NCBI GenBank assembly: GCA_034678485.1
Contig: JAXDBU010000014.1
Span: 1-64,000 of the forward strand
Length of the DNA stretch: 64,000 bases
Reading direction: 5' to 3'
Source of the DNA: PLanc-01 sp034678485
Lineage (GTDB): Bacteria > Planctomycetota > Phycisphaerae > Sedimentisphaerales > Anaerobacaceae
The notes beneath the pieces are model-generated. The model searched no databases, was not told where the DNA came from, and saw only the letters and a list, made by a program, of their open reading frames with translations. Positions 36,017 through 44,614 of the stretch are shown piece after piece (position 1 is the stretch's first letter; the number at the start of each line of letters is the position of its first letter). Position numbers and translations under genes: made by a program.

Positions 36017-36503
36017 CGCCGGCGATCATAACACAACGACAGGCTCGTCGCCATCCGGCACCTTGCCGGCAACGTCAGACGCATGGTCTCTTTGTGTGGC
36101 TGCGTTGGCCGTATTCGTAAGTTGCTGCGTACAAGGGAATTGCATCGTGGTGCAAGACCCATGCCCGCACGAAACTGGAGAAACGAGGCGATTTTGTTTG
36201 ACTGGGCCGGCCGAAAAGAGTACGATCATGAGTGTCTTTGCTTCTCAACTAACGGATGCAAGCAAGGACATACACACCTCGATTCAGCTTGCGGTGCGTG
36301 GGAGGACTGTCACACTCTCCTTGCCTCCCATACGATACGGAGAAGGTCGTTAGTGAGGGATGTTAGCCGGGCTCTGGCCTGCATCCGTTCACGATATATC
36401 GGAAGACATCAAGCGAGCGTGTGCCGGGCGAGTTGCCGAGAGGAATACAGGGCACGGCCCGTCAAGAACGGTATTGAAACCGGATTGCATGAGAGGAGAC
36501 ACG
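36017..36503. other. Intergenic region before the PEP-CTERM-like gene
   Basis: About 490 bases with no convincing gene. Short frames with a hydrophobic patch (36063-36353) lack a ribosome site and family resemblance. It carries one candidate promoter, annotated separately, and the upstream region of the divergent helicase gene. Confidence 0.45.
36198..36226 (+). promoter_or_regulatory. Candidate sigma-70 promoter of the PEP-CTERM-like gene
   Basis: TTGACT (36198-36203) and TACGAT (36221-36226) are 17 bases apart, about 280 bases upstream of the ATG. It is the third TTGACT promoter found beside a surface-associated gene in the window (others near 2240 and 15080). Confidence 0.4.
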
Positions 36504-37211
36504 ATGATCTACGGGCGAAACATGATGATCCTGAGCGCGCTGTTGCTATACTGCTGTGGCGGCGCCCAGGCGGCACAGACCATGTTGGTTCTGCCGGAAC
36601 TGAACTTGGACATCACCACGTACACGGACGGCGGCGTTTACGACCCGCTGTTCCCCAGCACCCAGACATGGAATGGCGTGACGTTCAATCTGGTCGAAGA
36701 CCCGTTGACCGGGTATAACGCGTGGCATCGGTCGACCAGCAATCCGCAATCCCTGGACATCACCGTGAATGTGTACGGCGCGACCACAGCCTACACCATC
36801 ATCAACTCGGCGTGGGGCAGCTATGGCACGGCGGACGGCATGGTGGAGTTCTTTGGGTCCGACGGCACCCACTATGTCGTGACGCTCGTGCAAGGCGCCA
36901 ACCTTCGAGACCACTACGATGGATCTTACAACAACGTCATCGACAACGTGAATGCGGTGCCCGCTTTCTACGTCGGCGATGGCCGAGCCCGCCTGGATAT
37001 GCAGATCTTCCCGCTGCCCGCTGCCTTCGCCGATGAGACGCTTACGACCATTCGTTTCACATCCGGAGCGGATGGCGCCAGCGGCGTACCCTTCCTTGTG
37101 GCAGCGACAGTGGAATCGCTCGACACAACGATTCCGGTCCCCGGCGCAATGATCCTCGCCGGACTCGGCGCCGGCGTCGTCGCTGGCCTGCGCAGGCGGA
37201 GAATGCTGTAA
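36504..37211 (+). CDS. Exported protein with PEP-CTERM-type sorting tail
   Basis: A 235-residue secreted protein of unknown fold with a signal peptide (MMILSALLLYCCGGAQA) and a beta-rich body (TWNGVTFNLVEDPLTGYNAW, LDITVNVYGATTAYTIINSA). The C-terminus is PVPGAMILAGLGAGVVAGLR followed by RRRML, the Pro-Gly-Ala plus helix plus Arg cluster of PEP-CTERM-like signals. It is expected to be processed by exosortase and displayed on the cell surface or matrix. The start at 36504 has GAGGAG five bases upstream; the frame is open further upstream but without support. A compound hairpin follows at 37265. Confidence 0.85.
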   Translation: MIYGRNMMILSALLLYCCGGAQAAQTMLVLPELNLDITTYTDGGVYDPLFPSTQTWNGVTFNLVEDPLTGYNAWHRSTSNPQSLDITVNVYGATTAYTIINSAWGSYGTADGMVEFFGSDGTHYVVTLVQGANLRDHYDGSYNNVIDNVNAVPAFYVGDGRARLDMQIFPLPAAFADETLTTIRFTSGADGASGVPFLVAATVESLDTTIPVPGAMILAGLGAGVVAGLRRRRML

Positions 37212-37264
37212 GCATCACACCACTTCGCGTGCACAGGCGCGGAATGGTGGCAATCGACAAGTTC

Positions 37265-37319
37265 CTCGGGGGAGAAGGCTGGGAAGACGATGGCTCTCAT
37301 CGCGGCCTTCTCCTCCGAG
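37265..37319 (+). terminator. Compound hairpin terminator after the PEP-CTERM-like gene
   Basis: Arms 37265-37279 (ctcgggggagaaggc) and 37305-37319 pair over 14 of 15 bases around a 25-base loop that contains a small nested hairpin (cgatg/catcg). It is followed by the T/C-rich ttctttct, consistent with Rho-independent termination. Confidence 0.6.
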
Positions 37320-37445
37320 TTCTTTCTCCGTGATCCAGGCAATCCCGGTGCGACTGTCACAGGGATTCTCCGAGAATCTGTGTGCAGCGAGATGGTTCGG
37401 GGGAAGTGACCTTGGCGGGTCACACGTTGACGAGTTGCACTGCCG

Positions 37446-40400
37446 TCAACGAGAGGATGTCACGGATTGTTGTCCGGCCTTGAAGAGTTCCGCGATCTCG
37501 TCTTCGCTGAGGGCGTAGCTGTAGATGCGCACGTCGTCGATCCAGCCGTTCCAGCATCGTTCTGGCTGTTCGGCGTTGTCGCCGATTACCACGGGAGAGT
37601 CGTTCGTTCGGATCCTTCCCCACGCCGGGCGTGACGCATCCAGGTCTCCATCGACGTACAGTGCGATCCGATTGCCGTCATATGTCGCGACAATGTGGTG
37701 CCACCGGCTGTCGTCGACGATCCGACTCCCTTGTGCGCTGGCCGATGCCCCGTCGGGCGACTGCAGTCCGCTACAGGCGAATTCCAGGCTGCGGGCGTCG
37801 CCGGACCTGTGGAGCCGCCAGGAGGTGTCGCCCTTCGTGATGAGCGCCTGCCACCATCGGTTGAAGGCGCCCACCCGTGTCCATGTCGAAACGGTGATCT
37901 GGTCCGTGATGTCGAACGGGGCTTCCTCGACGATCCGCACGGCGCCGTCGGCCGGCAACAGGGCGCCGCCGATCCGACCGCCCGACGGCTGCCACTGCAC
38001 AGTCCCTGTGACGACGCCCGAATGGCCGTTTCCGGAGGCGTCGGCCGCCGTACTGCCCGAGGACTCATCGAGTTTCCACCAGCCCAGCAAGACGCCGGTC
38101 GAGAAGCTCCACAGACTCCCCTGTGCATAAGGCCGGCCGGAGGTATAGAGACGTAAGCGTGCTGCGTAGTCTCCTCGCCATCGAGCCGACTCGTCAGCGA
38201 GCAGTTCGATAGCCTTCTCCTGCCACGACACCGCCGCGGTGAAATCCCCCACCTGGGCACAGACTGCCGCCAGCGTGGCGAGGCACTGGTGATCCTTCCA
38301 GCTCGTCAGCTCACACGCCTTCGTGGCGTTCGCGATGGCCTGCTCCTTGTCGCAAACCTCAGCCACGGGGCACGCGGCCTGCAGCCAGGCCAGATCGCAT
38401 CGCGCTTGCACGTGGTTTGGATCGAGCTGTACGGCTTTCGCATAGTCCTGCACGGCATCGCGGTAGTCCTCGCCATGGTGTTTGCGTTGCCGGCCTCGCT
38501 GGTAGAATGCCTCGGCTGTCGCATCCCGGACCTCGTCGATCTCCTCGTTCGGCTCCATCGCAAAGAGCTTCTCTGACGCTTCGTCGATTCTCGCTTCTTC
38601 GAGATATCGCCACAGCCCGCCGATCTCGCTGTCTTCGCCCGCCACGACCTTCCGGACCTCGTAGAGCAGGCTTTGCTGTAGCACGTCGGCGTCGTCTTCC
38701 GGGAGCCCGCGCAACCTCGCCAGTGTCTCCCTGGCCTCCCGCTGCCGGCCCAGTTGCTTCAGGGACATGGCGGCCACCGCCAGACTGGAACCGCCCGGCT
38801 GTCGGCCGAGTGCGTCGCAGAGTCCCTCCAGGGAGCGGAACGTGTCGAGGGCATCTTCGTATTGTCCCTGTCGGTAATAGTTTTCACACAGTGTGCCGAC
38901 TCGCGTGATGAAACCGGCCAGATAGGTTCTCGCATCGGCGCGGTACGTCCCGCGTCGAATCGCGCCGGCGAAGTCGCGACAACTGCGACGAAGGTATTGC
39001 TCTTCCGTGATGGCGGAACGGACAGCCTCGTGCATCGAATCGGCCGGGTCGAGCTGGGCCAGCCAGATGCTGCCGTACCAGTCGCGAATCTCGATCGCCA
39101 TCTTCGATCCGTCGGGCGAGGGAGAGCCCAGAATTGCGGGGGAGGGGAAGAGCTGCCAAGCCTTGCCCTGCTCGACGTCGTAACTCCAGAGTCCCAATTC
39201 CCCGTTGTGAAATCCTCCGGCGAGGATCTCCTTTCCATTCCGCGTCCACTTGAGGCCCATGCCGTAATGGCCGTCCGGCGGGGGGGCCGTCCAGGTGGAT
39301 TTCACCCGGCCGCCGGGAATTTCCACGATGCAGAGTCTGTCTCCGTCCACATAGGCCAGATGCCTGGCGTCGGGCGACACGGCGAAGTAGGAGGGGCCCG
39401 GAAGGACCGGCTCCGGCTCGCCGAGCGGATTGTCCACGTCAAGGGACCAGGCCTCGCCGCCGGACTGATAGAACACCCGTCCGGCCTCGCCCGCCCAGAC
39501 GGGCCAGGCGCCGCGCGACAGGAATCGCGGTCCGCCGCCGGCAGCGGGGACCATCCACAGCTCCGTGGCGCAGCCGGAAGGGCCGCGATTCGGCGCTCGA
39601 CCGAACGCAATCCACCGCCCGTCCGGCGACCAGGCGCAGTCCTTGCCGGACGAGGCCAGGACGCGGACCTGCCCGCTGGCGATATCCAACGCTTCGAGCC
39701 TGCCCGACTCGTTGACGAGGGGCGAACCCGAGGTCGCGCAACTGCTGCGCATCCCGTACAGATCGATCCGCCCGTAGGCCAGCTCTTTGCCGTCGGGGGA
39801 CCATGACGACATGCCGAATGCCGAGGGGACCAGACATCTCCCGAAGGTCTGGCACACACGATATTGCTCGACGGCCTTGCGCATGAGGGAGAACGGTTCC
39901 GTGCGGGCGACCGCCTCGGGCAGCTCCAGCGAATGTCCCGCGAGGAGGAGCCTGAAGGTGCATCGGTAGATCCACAGGCGGAAGAAACCGTAATCCGGGT
40001 GCCGGGTCAGGCGGACATGCTGGTCCCTGGCTCCGTCGTAGTCGCCCGCCAGGACCAGGGCCGCGAACAGCTCGAAGCCGGTGCGGAGGTCGTCCGGCCT
40101 CAGTTCGGCGCAGTACTTCGCATCTCGCAAGGCGGCCTGGTAATCGTGCATCTGCACGAGGGTCTCGCGTCGCTGGTCATGGAGCTCGAACCGTTCGGCT
40201 TGACTCTCGCACAGGGAGACCGCGCGATTGTGGTCCTCCATCGCGGCTTCACATTGTCCCGTCTGCCGTCGGGCCACTGCCCGCAGGGCGTATCCGAGCG
40301 CGTCCTTGGGTCTCAGGACAATCATGGCTTCGGCATCGGTCGTCATTGCTGCGTAGTCCCCCACGGCGTCGCTTGCCAGGGCCCTCGCTTGACGCGCGGG

Positions 40401-42065
40401 GTAGTACGCCGGGTCCAGCTCCAGGGCCTTCGACAGCCACTCGTGGGATGTCGTCGATGTGTCAGCGGTGATGCCTCGTAGCGTGTACGCTTCCGCCGTC
40501 TGCGGAAGCAGGGATTCGCCGGCCTGTTGGTGGCTTTGAGCCTTGGCCGGATCGCTGGCCATGTAGATCGTGGCCAGCAGGCAGTGCGCCGGACCCGCGA
40601 TCTGGGGTGGGCAGTCGAGCAGTTGGGTGAGTTCCGCCTGGGCCTCGTCAAATCGGTCGAGGGCATACAACAAGTTGGCGTGCAACAACCGCGTGGCGGG
40701 TTCGGCCCGCTCCGTGGTCAGGTAGCCGTCCAATTCACCCAGTGCCTGCCCGTAGCGGCCCTGGGCCTGGAGCTGTTGTGCCCGAGAGAGCTTGCGATCG
40801 ATCTGGACACTGTGCTCCAGTTCCACGACCGCGCTCTGCGCCTGGCGGACACGGACATAGAGATAGGTGCTGATCGTGAATCCCGCGAGCAGCGTGGCGA
40901 CGAGGATGGCCGCCGTGGCGATGGGGACGCGATGCTTGCGGAGCAGCTTGCGAAGGCGGTATGCGGTCGATTCCGGGCCGGCTATCAACGGGGCGCCGCT
41001 CAGGTAGTTGCGGATGTCGTCGGCGAACTCGTAGGCGGAGCGATACCGGCGCGTGCGGTCCTTGCGCATGGCCTTGAGCGGAATCCATTCCAGCTCTCTC
41101 TGCAGCGACTTGGACAGGGCGGCGACATCGGTCCGACGAGCTTCGGCGATCCGCTGCGCAGTTTCGCCCAGGGTCGAGATCCGCGTGCTGGGGCGCAGCG
41201 GCTCTTCCTCGCGGATGATCCGCTGCACCTCGCCCAGGGCGGCGGAACGGAGCGTCGCCGGATCGAAGGGCAGGGCCCCCGTCAGGAGTTCGTATAGCAC
41301 GACCCCGAGCGAGTAGATATCCGTCCGGGTGTCGATGTCCAGCCCGCTCATCTCGGCCTGTTCGGGACTCATGTACTCCGGCGTCCCGATCATCTCGGCG
41401 TACCGGGTGAACACCGTCCGCTCGGTCAGTCGCTGATTCGTGGCCTTCGCGATCCCGAAGTCGATCACCTTGGGCACCGGTTCGCCGTCGTGGAGGGTCA
41501 CCATGATGTTCGAGGGCTTCAGGTCCCGGTGGATGATCCCCTTCTGGTGTGCATGGTGGACCGCGTTGCAGACCGGAATGAACAGGTTCAGACGCTCCTG
41601 CATGGTCAGGCGGTTTCGGTCGCAGTACTCGGTAATGGAAAGGCCTCGCACCAGTTCCATGACGAAGTAAGGCCGGCCAGCCTCGGTCGCGCCGGCGTCG
41701 AAGACCCTGGCGATGTTCGGGTGGTCCATCATGGCCAGCGCCTGTCGCTCGGCGTCGAAACGGGCGACGACCTGGCGGGTGTCCATCCCCAGCTTGATGA
41801 CTTTCAGAGCCACCCGCCTGCGGAGCGGCCTCTCCTGCTCGGCCATGTAGACGACCGCCATGCCCCCTTCGCCGATCTTCTCCAGGAGCTTGTATGGGCC
41901 GATCACCGTGCCCGTGCCCTCGATGGAGCCGGCAGCCGAACGGGTGTCGCCGCCCAGGGTCTCGGGGTATGCGACGAGCTTCAGAATGCATCGGGGGCAC
42001 TGTCCTTCCGGCGCACCGGCCGGGAGAACCCCGCCGCACTGAGGACACTGCTTTTCCTGGCTCAT
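37446..42065 (-). CDS. Giant Ser/Thr kinase with TPR, propeller and LamG domains
   Basis: A 1539-residue multidomain kinase. Order: zinc ribbon (C7, C10, C23, C26); Hanks kinase with GEGGMAVVY at about 65-73, K88, HRDLKPSN from H179 and DFG from D202; one membrane helix (ATAAILVATLLAGFTISTYL, about 383-402). Then come TPR-like repeats, a WD40/TolB-like propeller (CAWSPDGRWIAFG and similar blades), more TPR-like repeats, and a C-terminal LamG domain (WHHIVATYDGNRIALYVDGD ... WIDDVRIYSYALSEDEI). The extracytoplasmic LamG/propeller part probably senses a carbohydrate or envelope ligand. The ATG at 42065 has GGAG upstream. It follows the ECF gene, the classic planctomycete pairing. Confidence 0.92.
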   Translation of the reverse strand: MSQEKQCPQCGGVLPAGAPEGQCPRCILKLVAYPETLGGDTRSAAGSIEGTGTVIGPYKLLEKIGEGGMAVVYMAEQERPLRRRVALKVIKLGMDTRQVVARFDAERQALAMMDHPNIARVFDAGATEAGRPYFVMELVRGLSITEYCDRNRLTMQERLNLFIPVCNAVHHAHQKGIIHRDLKPSNIMVTLHDGEPVPKVIDFGIAKATNQRLTERTVFTRYAEMIGTPEYMSPEQAEMSGLDIDTRTDIYSLGVVLYELLTGALPFDPATLRSAALGEVQRIIREEEPLRPSTRISTLGETAQRIAEARRTDVAALSKSLQRELEWIPLKAMRKDRTRRYRSAYEFADDIRNYLSGAPLIAGPESTAYRLRKLLRKHRVPIATAAILVATLLAGFTISTYLYVRVRQAQSAVVELEHSVQIDRKLSRAQQLQAQGRYGQALGELDGYLTTERAEPATRLLHANLLYALDRFDEAQAELTQLLDCPPQIAGPAHCLLATIYMASDPAKAQSHQQAGESLLPQTAEAYTLRGITADTSTTSHEWLSKALELDPAYYPARQARALASDAVGDYAAMTTDAEAMIVLRPKDALGYALRAVARRQTGQCEAAMEDHNRAVSLCESQAERFELHDQRRETLVQMHDYQAALRDAKYCAELRPDDLRTGFELFAALVLAGDYDGARDQHVRLTRHPDYGFFRLWIYRCTFRLLLAGHSLELPEAVARTEPFSLMRKAVEQYRVCQTFGRCLVPSAFGMSSWSPDGKELAYGRIDLYGMRSSCATSGSPLVNESGRLEALDIASGQVRVLASSGKDCAWSPDGRWIAFGRAPNRGPSGCATELWMVPAAGGGPRFLSRGAWPVWAGEAGRVFYQSGGEAWSLDVDNPLGEPEPVLPGPSYFAVSPDARHLAYVDGDRLCIVEIPGGRVKSTWTAPPPDGHYGMGLKWTRNGKEILAGGFHNGELGLWSYDVEQGKAWQLFPSPAILGSPSPDGSKMAIEIRDWYGSIWLAQLDPADSMHEAVRSAITEEQYLRRSCRDFAGAIRRGTYRADARTYLAGFITRVGTLCENYYRQGQYEDALDTFRSLEGLCDALGRQPGGSSLAVAAMSLKQLGRQREARETLARLRGLPEDDADVLQQSLLYEVRKVVAGEDSEIGGLWRYLEEARIDEASEKLFAMEPNEEIDEVRDATAEAFYQRGRQRKHHGEDYRDAVQDYAKAVQLDPNHVQARCDLAWLQAACPVAEVCDKEQAIANATKACELTSWKDHQCLATLAAVCAQVGDFTAAVSWQEKAIELLADESARWRGDYAARLRLYTSGRPYAQGSLWSFSTGVLLGWWKLDESSGSTAADASGNGHSGVVTGTVQWQPSGGRIGGALLPADGAVRIVEEAPFDITDQITVSTWTRVGAFNRWWQALITKGDTSWRLHRSGDARSLEFACSGLQSPDGASASAQGSRIVDDSRWHHIVATYDGNRIALYVDGDLDASRPAWGRIRTNDSPVVIGDNAEQPERCWNGWIDDVRIYSYALSEDEIAELFKAGQQSVTSSR

Positions 42066-42144
42066 AACCATCTCCGGTCTGGGTGCCTCACGGGCACGCG
42101 CCCCTGCATACGGGAAAACCGGGCGACCGTTACGCGAATTCCTG

Positions 42145-42891
42145 CTACCGCTCGAATGCGGCGAACAGATCGCCGATTTCCTCTTCGAGCTGCTCGGGGG
42201 TCGTCACCGTCTCCGCGATTTCGTCGCGAATCAGTTCCCGCAACCGCTGGCGGAGACGATGCACGGCCACCCGCAGGGCGCCTTCGCTCATGCCCAGGCG
42301 ATCCGCGGCCTGTCGGTAGAAACCTGCTTCGGCCTCGATCGTGATCTGGCTCTTCAACTGGTCGAAGAGTTCCGCTTTGCCCGCCTTGGCGTACTCGCCT
42401 CGCAGTGACTCGACCGCTCTGCCGATCACGGTCATCGCCCAGGATCGGTCGAACAGTCTGTCGGCGGAGAGAGCGTCGCTGGGTTCCAGCGAATAGCGGG
42501 TTTCCGCCTGCTCGAACTCCAAGGGCAGGACGCGTTTGCCGCCGCCTCGCCGCTCGGTCTGGGTCCGACGCCACTCGTCCGACACGAAGTTCTTCAGGGA
42601 AGCCAGGAGAAACGACCGGAATCTGAACTCTCGCGGTCTGACGCTCTGCAGACCATGTTTCTCCAGCAGGTGGGCGAAGAACCCCTGCACGGAGTCTTCC
42701 GCGGAGGACTTGTCGTAGCCTCGTCTGCGGAGGTAGAAGTAGAGCGGAGACCAGTACCGACGGCACAGAAACTCCAGAGCTTGCCGCGCGTTGGGCGAAT
42801 CCTCCCCTCCCGCGGCGACCACCATAGTCCAGCGGGTCGTGGCGAAGCGCCCGTCTTGGAACGAGTCGCGAGTTGTCGAATCCTCTGGCAT
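42145..42891 (-). CDS. ECF-type RNA polymerase sigma factor
   Basis: A 248-residue sigma factor of the planctomycete ECF type. Region 2 has FATTRWTMVVAAGG, YWSPLYFYLRRRGYDKSSAE, DSVQGFFAHLLEK and FRFRSFLLASLKNFVSDEWR. Region 4 has ADRLGMSEGALRVAVHRLRQ and RLRELIRDEI. It lies 79 bases before the giant kinase and 19 bases after the xylulokinase stop, all on the minus strand. The partner kinase probably controls it, because ECF factors of this kind often lack a classic anti-sigma factor and none is seen here. Confidence 0.93.
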   Translation of the reverse strand: MPEDSTTRDSFQDGRFATTRWTMVVAAGGEDSPNARQALEFLCRRYWSPLYFYLRRRGYDKSSAEDSVQGFFAHLLEKHGLQSVRPREFRFRSFLLASLKNFVSDEWRRTQTERRGGGKRVLPLEFEQAETRYSLEPSDALSADRLFDRSWAMTVIGRAVESLRGEYAKAGKAELFDQLKSQITIEAEAGFYRQAADRLGMSEGALRVAVHRLRQRLRELIRDEIAETVTTPEQLEEEIGDLFAAFER

Positions 42892-42910
42892 TGCGAAGGC
42901 CGATTCACGA

Positions 42911-44392
42911 CTACTGGTTCAGAACCGAGACCCAGTTCTCATAGGCGCCCTGATAGGCCTTCTTCCGTTGCTTGTTGGGCTCGACCGTGCGGACGGGCTT
43001 GAGACCGACGAAGGCGTCCTCGGGACCGCAGTAGAACCCGGCGCCGATCCCCGCGCCGCGGGCGGCGCCCTGGGAGCCGTCGGTGCTGTACAGCTCGACC
43101 GTCGCGCCGGTGATCGTCGCGAAGGCCTCCGCGAACAGCGGACTGAGGAACATGTTGGCGTTGCCCGCCTTGACGGTCTTGAGCTTCGTGCCCATGTCCT
43201 TCATGATCTGCAGGCCGTAGTTCAGTGCGAAGACGATCCCTTCCTGGGCGGCCCGCAGGAGATGGGCCTTTGTGTGGATGTTGAAGTTCCAGTTGTGGAC
43301 GGAAGCGCCGATGTTGCGGTTCTCCAGGGTCCGCTCGGCGCCGTTGCCGTAGGGCAGGATCACGAGGTCGTCGGAGCCGACCGGCGCCTGGGCGGCCAGC
43401 TCGTTCATCTGCGGATAGTCCATCCACTCGCCGCCGACGTGGTGCTTGAGCCAGCTATTGAGGATGCCGGTGCCGTTGACGCAGAGCAGGATGCCGTAGC
43501 GGGGCCTCTTCGCGGTGTGATTGACGTGGACGAAGACGTTCACGCGGGACTTCGGGTCGCAGTTGCGCTTGTCGGTGACGCCGTAGACGACGCCGGAGGT
43601 GCCTGCGGTCACGGCGATCTCACCGGGCGCCAGAACGCCCAGCGACAAGGCATTGTTGGGCTGATCGCCCGCGCGGTAGCCGATCTTCGTGCCGGCCTTG
43701 AGGCCGAGCTCCTGTGCCGCCGACGCGGTCAGTTCGCCCTGGATGGAGAACGTCGGCACCGTCTCGGCGATCAGGTCGGTCGAGATGCCGTAGTTGGCCA
43801 GGACGAAATCGGCGAGTCCGTCCTTCTCGAAGTCCCACATGATCCCCTCGGACAGGCCGGAAGGCGTCGTCTGAATCTCGCCCGTCATTTTCATCGCGAT
43901 GAAGTCGCCGGGCAGCATGATCTTGTCGATCTTCGCATAGAGCTTCGGCTCATTCTGCTTGACCCAGGCGAGCTTCGAGGCGGTGAAGTTGCCGGGCAGG
44001 TTGAGCAGTCGCTTGAGGCACTTCTTCGGCCCGATGGCCTTGGCGGCCTGCTGACCGATTTGCACGGCCCGACTGTCGCACCAGATGATCGACGGGCGCA
44101 GGACCTGCTTGTTCTTATCGACCGCGACCAGACCATGCATCTGATAGGAAATGCCGATGGCCTTGACGTCCCACGGATCGAACTGAGCCTTGTCGCGAAT
44201 CCTGGCGGTGGCGAGCTTGACGTGTTCCCACCAGGTGTCGGGGTGCTGCTCGGCCCACCCGGGCTTCTTGGCGATCATTTCGAGCTCGCGGTCGGGCGAA
44301 GTCGCTGCCCCCAGCACCCGGCCCGTCTGGGCCTCCAGCAGTGTCGCCTTGACCGACGAACTCCCGACATCGTATCCCATCAGCAGCGCCAT
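42911..44392 (-). CDS. xylB: Xylulokinase, FGGY family
   Basis: A 493-residue FGGY sugar kinase. The N-terminal phosphate loop is MGYDVGSSSVKATLLEAQTG; the sugar-binding helix has YQMHGLVAVD; the second domain carries IAVTAGTSGVVYG and the C-terminal signature GAARGAGIGAGFY. The Q-M-H-G-L-V run matches xylulokinase more than glycerol or gluconate kinases. It phosphorylates D-xylulose to D-xylulose 5-phosphate in the cytosol, feeding the pentose phosphate pathway. Upstream lie an inverted-repeat element and the sulfatase gene, in a district for polysaccharide breakdown. Confidence 0.88.
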   Translation of the reverse strand: MALLMGYDVGSSSVKATLLEAQTGRVLGAATSPDRELEMIAKKPGWAEQHPDTWWEHVKLATARIRDKAQFDPWDVKAIGISYQMHGLVAVDKNKQVLRPSIIWCDSRAVQIGQQAAKAIGPKKCLKRLLNLPGNFTASKLAWVKQNEPKLYAKIDKIMLPGDFIAMKMTGEIQTTPSGLSEGIMWDFEKDGLADFVLANYGISTDLIAETVPTFSIQGELTASAAQELGLKAGTKIGYRAGDQPNNALSLGVLAPGEIAVTAGTSGVVYGVTDKRNCDPKSRVNVFVHVNHTAKRPRYGILLCVNGTGILNSWLKHHVGGEWMDYPQMNELAAQAPVGSDDLVILPYGNGAERTLENRNIGASVHNWNFNIHTKAHLLRAAQEGIVFALNYGLQIMKDMGTKLKTVKAGNANMFLSPLFAEAFATITGATVELYSTDGSQGAARGAGIGAGFYCGPEDAFVGLKPVRTVEPNKQRKKAYQGAYENWVSVLNQ

Positions 44393-44438
44393 CTATACAC
44401 CCCTTCACGTTCGCGAGTTCGATTGCGGACCGTACCAG

Positions 44439-44554
44439 CCTGTCATGCTGAACGAAGTGAAGCTCCCGGCCTGTGAATGAGAAGTCTCCGCCGTTTGCAG
44501 GAGTGCTCTCTCGTTCGTTGGCCAGATCCTTCGCCTGCGGCTCAGAATGACAGG
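44439..44554. repeat. Inverted-repeat element of the CHAERSE type
   Basis: cctgtcatgctgaac at the left end and ctcagaatgacagg at the right form terminal inverted repeats about 115 bases apart. Read through, the left end encodes CHAERSEAPG, a peptide familiar from spurious ORFs over a widespread intergenic repeat. It fills much of the xylB-sulfatase gap. Confidence 0.6.
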
Positions 44555-44614
44555 ATCGCCGGAACCGCTGTGAGTATCAATGGGCCGCGAGGTTCTGTCA
44601 AGCTTCGCCCTGCG

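Noticed and set aside
36063..36353. 96-codon frame with a signal-peptide-like start
   Set aside because: No ribosome site, no family resemblance, unusual Cys content; more likely intergenic.
42791..44476. 561-codon plus-strand frame opposite xylB
   Set aside because: Shadow of a certain FGGY kinase; its last residues come from the CHAERSE-type repeat.
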